A DNA stretch of 64,000 bases from Bin76 sp963665765 (GTDB lineage Bacteria > Actinomycetota > Acidimicrobiia > Spongiisociales > ZC4RG35): assembly GCA_963665765.1 (NCBI GenBank), contig OY762464.1, forward strand, positions 372,001 to 436,000, read 5' to 3'. The notes beneath the pieces are model-generated. The model was not told the origin of the DNA. It did no database searches and saw only the letters and a program-made list of their open reading frames with translations. Both the position numbers and the translations under genes were made by a program. Within the stretch, counting starts at the first letter, position 1. Every line of letters starts with the position of its first letter. Positions 59,455 to 64,000 of this stretch are shown here, piece after piece.

Positions 59455-60008
59455 ACTCGGGTGAGATAAGCGCCGGAGCGGGTGTCCACCCTGATGCGGT
59501 CACCCTGCTCCACGAAAAGCGGGGTCTTGACACTGATGCCGGTCTCCACCACCACATCCTTGGTGGCGCCCGACACCCGGTCGCCTTTCACTCCCGGCTC
59601 GGCGTAGGTGACCTCCATCTCCACCGACGGGGGCAGTTCCATGCCGATCGGCCGCTCATTGTGAAAAGCGATGATGAGACTCATGCCTTCCACCAGGTAT
59701 CCCGCGTCCTTTCCTATCTCCCCCTCACCCAGGGCGAACTGGGAGTAGTCCTGCAGGTTCATGAAATGGAAACCGAGGTCGTCCCGGTAGAGATATTGGT
59801 GATCCTGGCGGGAGATGATCGCCCGCGGCACATCCTCGTCCGCCCGGAAAGTGCGGTCCAACACCTGCCCGGTCTCGGCGTTCTTGAGCTTCATACGCAC
59901 GAACGCCTTACCTTTGCCCGGCTTGACATGCTGGTAGGTGACGATGCCGAAAACCCCATCGGGGAGTTCCAGGGCCATGCCGGGACGGACATCGTTGGTG
60001 GAGATCAT
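59451..60008 (-). CDS. efp: Elongation factor P
   Basis: Relieves ribosome stalling at polyproline stretches. The 185-residue protein has domain I with MALELPDGVFGIVTYQHVKPGKGKAFVRMKLKNAETGQVLDRTFRADEDV; the residue at the tip of the loop is Lys in KPGKGKAF, the usual modification or contact site. Domains II and III (YTYRDDLGFHFMNLQDY-like segment; VKGDRVSGATKDVVVETG) are complete, ending GDRIRVDTRSGAYLTRV. In this organism many exported proteins are Pro-rich, so EF-P demand may be high. It lies between aroB and nusB-carA, the common actinobacterial order. Confidence 0.96.
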   Translation of the reverse strand: MISTNDVRPGMALELPDGVFGIVTYQHVKPGKGKAFVRMKLKNAETGQVLDRTFRADEDVPRAIISRQDHQYLYRDDLGFHFMNLQDYSQFALGEGEIGKDAGYLVEGMSLIIAFHNERPIGMELPPSVEMEVTYAEPGVKGDRVSGATKDVVVETGISVKTPLFVEQGDRIRVDTRSGAYLTRV

Positions 60009-60051
60009 GGTTCGATTCGGGTTGGGGAAAGTCAGACCGAAGTGTAGATGA

Positions 60052-61116
60052 TCACAACCCGATGGCCGCCAATCCGATCTCCAGGTCCCGATGGGAGATG
60101 TCCGTCACCACCGGTTTCCCGAAGTTCTCCAAAAGAACCATCTTCGGCAGCGGACCTCCCCGGCGTTTTTTATCCTTGCCGAGCAGTTCCATCACCATCG
60201 GCCGTTCAACCGCCGGGGAGGCGACCGGCAGGCCCAGGGAGGCGATCATCTCCTGCTGCCGATCCGCATGGGCGAATCCCACCTTTTCGGCCGAAACGGC
60301 GCCGGCGGCCACCATTCCCACCGCCACCGCGTGACCGTGGGGCAGGCCGGTGGCCGTCTCCACCGCGTGGCCGATGGTGTGACCGTAATTGAGGATCGCC
60401 CGCCTTCCCGTCTCGTAGAAGTCGGCGGCCACCACCTCCGCTTTGACTGCCACCGCCCGGGACACCACCTCCGACAGGGCCGCGTCCAACCCCTGCGCCT
60501 CGAGGATCTCCACCAACCGGGGGTCTCCGATCAGACCGGCTTTCAGGGTCTCGGCCATCCCCTCCACCAGCAAACTCCGGGGGAGCGCTCGCAGGACATC
60601 GACGCTGATGATCACCCGTCGGGGATGGCGGAAGGTCCCCACCTGGTTCTTGCCCTCCCGGTTGACGCCGGTCTTGCCGCCGATCGAGGCGTCCACCGCT
60701 CCCAGCAGGGTGGTGGGAACGTACACCGCCTCCACTCCTCGAAGCCAAGTGGAGGCGACGAACCCGGCCAGATCGGTGGCCGCGCCCCCTCCCACCCCCA
60801 CGATCGTGTCGTTCCTGTCCACCCGCCGACGATCGAGCTCCCGGTAGACACCCTCCACCACCGCCAGGGTCTTGGCGTGGTCCCGGTCGGGGATCTCCAA
60901 GAGGTGAATCTTCATCGGGGTGCCTCCCTCGGCGTTATCCCGTTCGATCCGGCGGATCACCGCCCGAGCCACCTCGGCCACCGGTCCCGGCTGGGTCAGC
61001 ACCACCACCCGGGCGGGAGAGCGCCCGGCGCGGAGAGGAAGAAGAGGAGCAGGCAGACTGTCTGTGACCAGGATCTCACACCGATCGCCGATCAGGATGC
61101 GTTCCACAGCCTCCAT
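60052..61116 (-). CDS. aroB: 3-dehydroquinate synthase
   Basis: NAD-dependent cyclisation of DAHP in the shikimate pathway. In 354 residues: VGGGAATDLAGFVASTWLRGVEAVYVPTTLLGAVDASIGGKTGVNREGKNQVGTFRHPRRV (about 108-168) carries the NAD- and substrate-binding core, and RAILNYGHTIGHAVETATGLPHGHAVAVGM supplies the zinc His residues. The start overlaps the aroK stop by 25 bases (ATG 61116; a GTG four codons later is possible). No dehydroquinase gene is found between aroB and efp, where many actinobacteria have one. Confidence 0.95.
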   Translation of the reverse strand: MEAVERILIGDRCEILVTDSLPAPLLPLRAGRSPARVVVLTQPGPVAEVARAVIRRIERDNAEGGTPMKIHLLEIPDRDHAKTLAVVEGVYRELDRRRVDRNDTIVGVGGGAATDLAGFVASTWLRGVEAVYVPTTLLGAVDASIGGKTGVNREGKNQVGTFRHPRRVIISVDVLRALPRSLLVEGMAETLKAGLIGDPRLVEILEAQGLDAALSEVVSRAVAVKAEVVAADFYETGRRAILNYGHTIGHAVETATGLPHGHAVAVGMVAAGAVSAEKVGFAHADRQQEMIASLGLPVASPAVERPMVMELLGKDKKRRGGPLPKMVLLENFGKPVVTDISHRDLEIGLAAIGL

Positions 61117-61607
61117 GCTTCCTCGGCCACCAGCTCCCGGGTCTTGCCGTCCATATCGATTCTTAGGTGAGCGGTCTCCTCATAGAGGGACCGGCGGGCT
61201 TCCCAAATCTTCCGGTAGCGGCCCGCCAAATCGGAGTGTCCCTGCAGGAGAGGTCGGTTGTGGGTCTTGCCCTTGGCGATCAGAGACGAGATGGAAGGTT
61301 TCAACCACACCACCAGACCGGTCTCCCGCATGAGGCGTCGGCTCGCCTGATCGAGGATCGCTCCTCCGCCGGTGGCCGCCACCAGCCGCCGTTCGTCCCC
61401 GGCGATGCGCGCCACCTCTTCGGCTTCCATGGCCCGGAAGGCCGGCTCTCCCTGCTCGGCGAAGATCCGGGGAATGGTCATCCCGGCCCGCTCCACGATC
61501 TCGTCGTCGGTGTCCAAGAACGGAAGGCCACTCCGGAGCGACAGTATCCGGCCAACTTTGGTCTTGCCGGAACTCATCATCCCGATCAGCCACAGCTTGG
61601 AAGTCAG
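61092..61607 (-). CDS. aroK: Shikimate kinase
   Basis: Phosphorylates shikimate at O3. P-loop LIGMMSSGKTKVGRIL (around residue 7-22 from the proposed start), shikimate-binding DTDDEIVERAGMTIPRIFAEQGEPAFRAMEAEEV, ATGGGAIL, and the LID with THNRPLLQG are all present. As with nadC, a CTG at 61607 overlaps the aroC stop (CTGA) and has GGTGGAG at six bases; it gives 171 residues. The alternative is a GTG at 61640, which would overlap aroC by 37 bases and lacks a good Shine-Dalgarno. The true start is unsettled, but the enzyme call is firm. Confidence 0.92.
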   Translation of the reverse strand: MTSKLWLIGMMSSGKTKVGRILSLRSGLPFLDTDDEIVERAGMTIPRIFAEQGEPAFRAMEAEEVARIAGDERRLVAATGGGAILDQASRRLMRETGLVVWLKPSISSLIAKGKTHNRPLLQGHSDLAGRYRKIWEARRSLYEETAHLRIDMDGKTRELVAEEAWRLWNAS

Positions 61608-62761
61608 AACCGCTCCACCTTTCTCCAGTGTGACTTCCACCCGGACTTCAGGTCGTCCACGGTATCTCCCCCGACCATCCGCTGCACTTCCCGGGCCAGG
61701 ACAAACGCCACCATCTGCTCGGCCACCACCCCCGCGGCGGGGACCGCACAGACGTCGGAGCGTTCCCGGAAGGCCTGGTGGGCTTGGCGGGTGTCCACAT
61801 CCACGGTTTGCAAGGGACGCATCACGGTGGAGATGGGCTTCATGGCCGCCCGCACTCTCAGCACCCCGCCCAGAGTGATCCCACCTTCGGTGCCTCCCGC
61901 CCGATTGGTATGGCGAAAGTACCCGTCGGGGTTCTCGTAGAAAATCTCGTCATGGGCTACGGTTCCCCGCCGGGCGGCGGAACGGAACCCGTCCCCGATC
62001 TCCACCCCTTTGATGGCATGAATGGACATCAGCGCCCCGGCCAAGAGCGCGTCGAGCTTGCGATCCCAGTGGACGTGGCTGCCGATCCCGGGAGGCAAGC
62101 CATAAGCCAGCACCTCCACCACCCCACCCAGGGTGTTCCGGTCCGCCTTGGCCTCCTGGATCTGGGCGATCATGGCCGCCTCTGCTTGCGGGTGGAACAC
62201 CCGCACCGGCGAACGGTCGATGGTCTTCAGATCGGAGGGCGCCGGAAGCGGATGATCGGGCGTCGCGGCCCCGCCGATGGCCACCACGTGGCTGAACACC
62301 TCCACGTCCAAGGCGGCCAACAGCACCTTGGAGAGATATCCCACCACCGTTCGGGCGGCGGTTTCCCTCGCCGACGCTCTTTCCAGGATATTGCGGGCGT
62401 CGTGGGTGTCGTACTTGATCATCCCGGCCAGATCGGCATGCCCCGGACGGGGAGCGGTCATTCGCCGCCGCGGCTTGGGCCCGGGGAACGGACTCATCTC
62501 CTTCTCCCACTTGGGCCATTCGGTGTTGCGGATGACCACCGCCACCGGACTCCCCAACGTATATCCGTGCCGCACCCCTCCCATGATCTCGAGCTTGTCC
62601 TGCTCCAGCTTCATCCGGTTCCCCCGCCCAAATCCCATCCGCCGCCGCGCCAACTCGTCCGCCAAACCATCGGCACTGAAGGGAAGCCCCGCCGGCAAAC
62701 CCTCCACGACCGTCACCAAACCGGGCCCGTGCGACTCGCCCGCCGTCAGAAACCGAAGCAT
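61604..62761 (-). CDS. aroC: Chorismate synthase
   Basis: Last common step of aromatic amino-acid synthesis; needs reduced FMN. The 385-residue protein starts MLRFLTAGESHGPGLVTVVEGLPAG, the family N-terminus, and holds RRMGFGRGNRM, GSPVAVVIRNTEWP, RPGHADLAGMIKYDTHDARNILERASARETAARTVVG and NRAGGTEGGITLGGVLRVRAAMKPISTV. A TTG seven codons earlier is possible, but ATG 62761 is preceded by a purine run and fits best. The 221-base gap to uppS holds no gene; only a weak TTGTCA hexamer at 62876-62881 faces aroC, with no good -10. Confidence 0.95.
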   Translation of the reverse strand: MLRFLTAGESHGPGLVTVVEGLPAGLPFSADGLADELARRRMGFGRGNRMKLEQDKLEIMGGVRHGYTLGSPVAVVIRNTEWPKWEKEMSPFPGPKPRRRMTAPRPGHADLAGMIKYDTHDARNILERASARETAARTVVGYLSKVLLAALDVEVFSHVVAIGGAATPDHPLPAPSDLKTIDRSPVRVFHPQAEAAMIAQIQEAKADRNTLGGVVEVLAYGLPPGIGSHVHWDRKLDALLAGALMSIHAIKGVEIGDGFRSAARRGTVAHDEIFYENPDGYFRHTNRAGGTEGGITLGGVLRVRAAMKPISTVMRPLQTVDVDTRQAHQAFRERSDVCAVPAAGVVAEQMVAFVLAREVQRMVGGDTVDDLKSGWKSHWRKVERF

Positions 62762-62982
62762 TCCCCAAGATGCTACCGGCAAAGCCGCGGGCTTCTTGAC
62801 ACACCGTTGGTCACTGAATCTTCACCCCGAATTCCTCAAATGGCCGCGCAGCATCTTTTGCCTCGCAAGGGGCACTGACAAAACGGCTTTCGTTCGCTCC
62901 CCGGGGGCGGCGAGAATGGTTTGGTTCGGTCGTCCGAGTCGTCTGCAATCAGCCGGACAAACCGAAAGAGGCTGCCGAAACC

Positions 62983-63702
62983 CTAGGTATCTTGGATTCG
63001 ACCGAATCGCCGCTCTCGACGTTGGTACTCCAAAAGGGCTTGGCGGAAGTGGCGGCGGTCGAAGTCGGGCCACAGCACGTCGGTGAAGTACAACTCGGCG
63101 TAGGCCCCCTGCCAGAGGAGGAAGTTCGACAACCGATTCTCTCCCGAGGTGCGAATAATCAGGTCGACTTCGGGCATCTCGGGAACGTGCAACCGGGCCG
63201 CCACAGCCTTCTCATCAACATCTTCGGGTCGGATCCTTCCCGCCGCGGCCTCCGCCACCAGTAGGCGGGCGGCTTCCACGATCTCCCGCCTCCCCCCGTA
63301 GTTGAAGGCCACCACCAGGTTCAATCCCGTGTTGGAGGCGGTGAACTCCAGGGATTGGCGTATATTGCGACGGACAGGGGCGGGTATCCGAGGATCGGTC
63401 AGGTCGCCGGCAAAGTGCAGGCGGGCGCCCCGTTCGGCTAGTTCCCGGCTGCGCCGCAACAGCAGCTCGTCACAGAATTCCATCAGAAATTCGACCTCGG
63501 CGGCAGACCGATGCCAGTTCTCGGTGGAGAAAACGAACACCGTGAACCACTCCACCCCCGCCTCCAGGGCGGCTTCCAACACGTCGAGCAGCGCTTTTTC
63601 GCCCGCCACATGCCCGGCCACCCGCGGCAACCCGCGCCGTTCAGCCCAGCGGCCGTTCCCGTCCAGGATCACGCCCACATGGCGAGGAACCTCTCCGGTC
63701 AT
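62983..63702 (-). CDS. uppS: Isoprenyl (undecaprenyl/decaprenyl) diphosphate synthase
   Basis: cis-Prenyltransferase that makes the lipid carrier for cell-wall precursors. In 239 residues: HVGVILDGNGRWAERRGLPRVAGHVAGEKAL (catalytic Asp in DGNGRW, about 14-19), FVFSTENWHR, FNYGGRREIVEA, and the C-terminal RTSGENRLSNFLLWQGAYAELYFTDVLWPDF. Product chain length cannot be set from sequence; actinobacteria often make C50. It overlaps recO as ATGA, the common recO-uppS arrangement. Confidence 0.95.
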   Translation of the reverse strand: MTGEVPRHVGVILDGNGRWAERRGLPRVAGHVAGEKALLDVLEAALEAGVEWFTVFVFSTENWHRSAAEVEFLMEFCDELLLRRSRELAERGARLHFAGDLTDPRIPAPVRRNIRQSLEFTASNTGLNLVVAFNYGGRREIVEAARLLVAEAAAGRIRPEDVDEKAVAARLHVPEMPEVDLIIRTSGENRLSNFLLWQGAYAELYFTDVLWPDFDRRHFRQALLEYQRRERRFGRIQDT

Positions 63703-64000
63703 TGCAACGCCGCCACCGGGCGAAAGCGGCGGTCCAGGTGGATCTCCAGAAAACGACAGACGACGTTCATGGCCTGCTGGGACAACTCCGTGGTGGCGAA
63801 CGGCAATTCTGCCAAATCGGCCCGGGCCAGTTCGGTGAGGTGTTCAGTCACGCCGCCCACCAGCCGGACCGAGCCTTGCGTTTGGCATCGGCGGCATATT
63901 ACCCCTCCGCCCTCGAAATTGAATCTGGCGAGGCCGTGGTCCCGACCGCAGGAGGCGCACCACTCAAGAGCCGGGGCCACCCCCGCCACCTCGGCCAGGC
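63699..64000 (-). CDS. recO: DNA repair protein RecO, C-terminal part (continues past the window)
   Basis: Recombination mediator in the RecFOR pathway. The visible 100 residues start inside the gene: LAEVAGVAPALEWCASCGRDH, then FNFEGGGVICRRCQ give the two CxxC zinc pairs of RecO's C-terminal domain, followed by a helical end (LTELARADLAELPFA, AMNVVCRFLEIHLDRRFRP). The frame runs open to base 64000, so the N-terminal OB fold is outside. Coupled to uppS. Confidence 0.9.
   Translation of the reverse strand, partial: LAEVAGVAPALEWCASCGRDHGLARFNFEGGGVICRRCQTQGSVRLVGGVTEHLTELARADLAELPFATTELSQQAMNVVCRFLEIHLDRRFRPVAALQ

Overview
The window reads as a 64-kb piece of a high-GC actinomycetal chromosome, most likely from class Acidimicrobiia. 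The support is an actinobacterial-type integration host factor next to gmk, an F420-type (LLM) oxidoreductase, an actinobacterial order of housekeeping genes, and Thr-rich linkers in exported proteins. The class assignment is an inference; no rRNA or tRNA gene was seen.

Layout. 0-5.9 kb (minus strand): the start of a family-2 glycosyltransferase, nadC, nadA, icd, era, a CBS-domain CorC-like protein and ybeY. 6-15.3 kb (minus): a PgpH-type HD phosphohydrolase, phoH, a HIT protein, dnaJ, hrcA, hemW and lepA, then divergent rpsT with a clear promoter. 15.9-31.4 kb (minus): holA, a Tad/Flp-like pilus locus of about 8 kb (17134-25383), comEC, comEA, a small PIN-toxin insertion on the plus strand, and leuS. 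The pilus locus sits between holA and comEC, which are usually close neighbours in actinobacteria.

31.5-43.2 kb is accessory and catabolic: an FAD-linked oxidase, a SAF-domain dehydrogenase and a 3-hydroxyacyl-CoA dehydrogenase form one plus-strand operon. An AT-richer island follows, with Fic, a small membrane protein, a nucleotidyltransferase antitoxin and a truncated HEPN toxin. Then come an LLM oxidoreductase with a VOC protein, and two divergent amidohydrolases. 43.4-64 kb is a long minus-strand housekeeping run: riboflavin genes, rpe, fmt, def, priA, metK, coaBC, rpoZ, gmk, mihF, a pyrF-like gene, carB, a nusB-carA fusion, efp, aroB, aroK, aroC, uppS and the C-terminal part of recO.

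The housekeeping genes are tightly packed, and many are joined by four-base stop/start overlaps (ATGA, GTGA, TTGA and, in two cases, what appears to be CTGA). No gene-free stretch reaches 300 bases; the longest is the lepA/rpsT divergent region (15305-15571).

The most unusual items are: an in-frame NusB-CarA fusion; an OMP-decarboxylase homologue in the pyrF position without the catalytic lysines; a PgpH sensor domain interrupted by a Thr-rich linker and an Ig-like domain; and a pilus locus with no recognisable Flp pilin. Three surface proteins of that locus share a Cys-Gly-Trp-Gly-Cys motif, and its RcpC/CpaB-like protein carries a fresh internal duplication.
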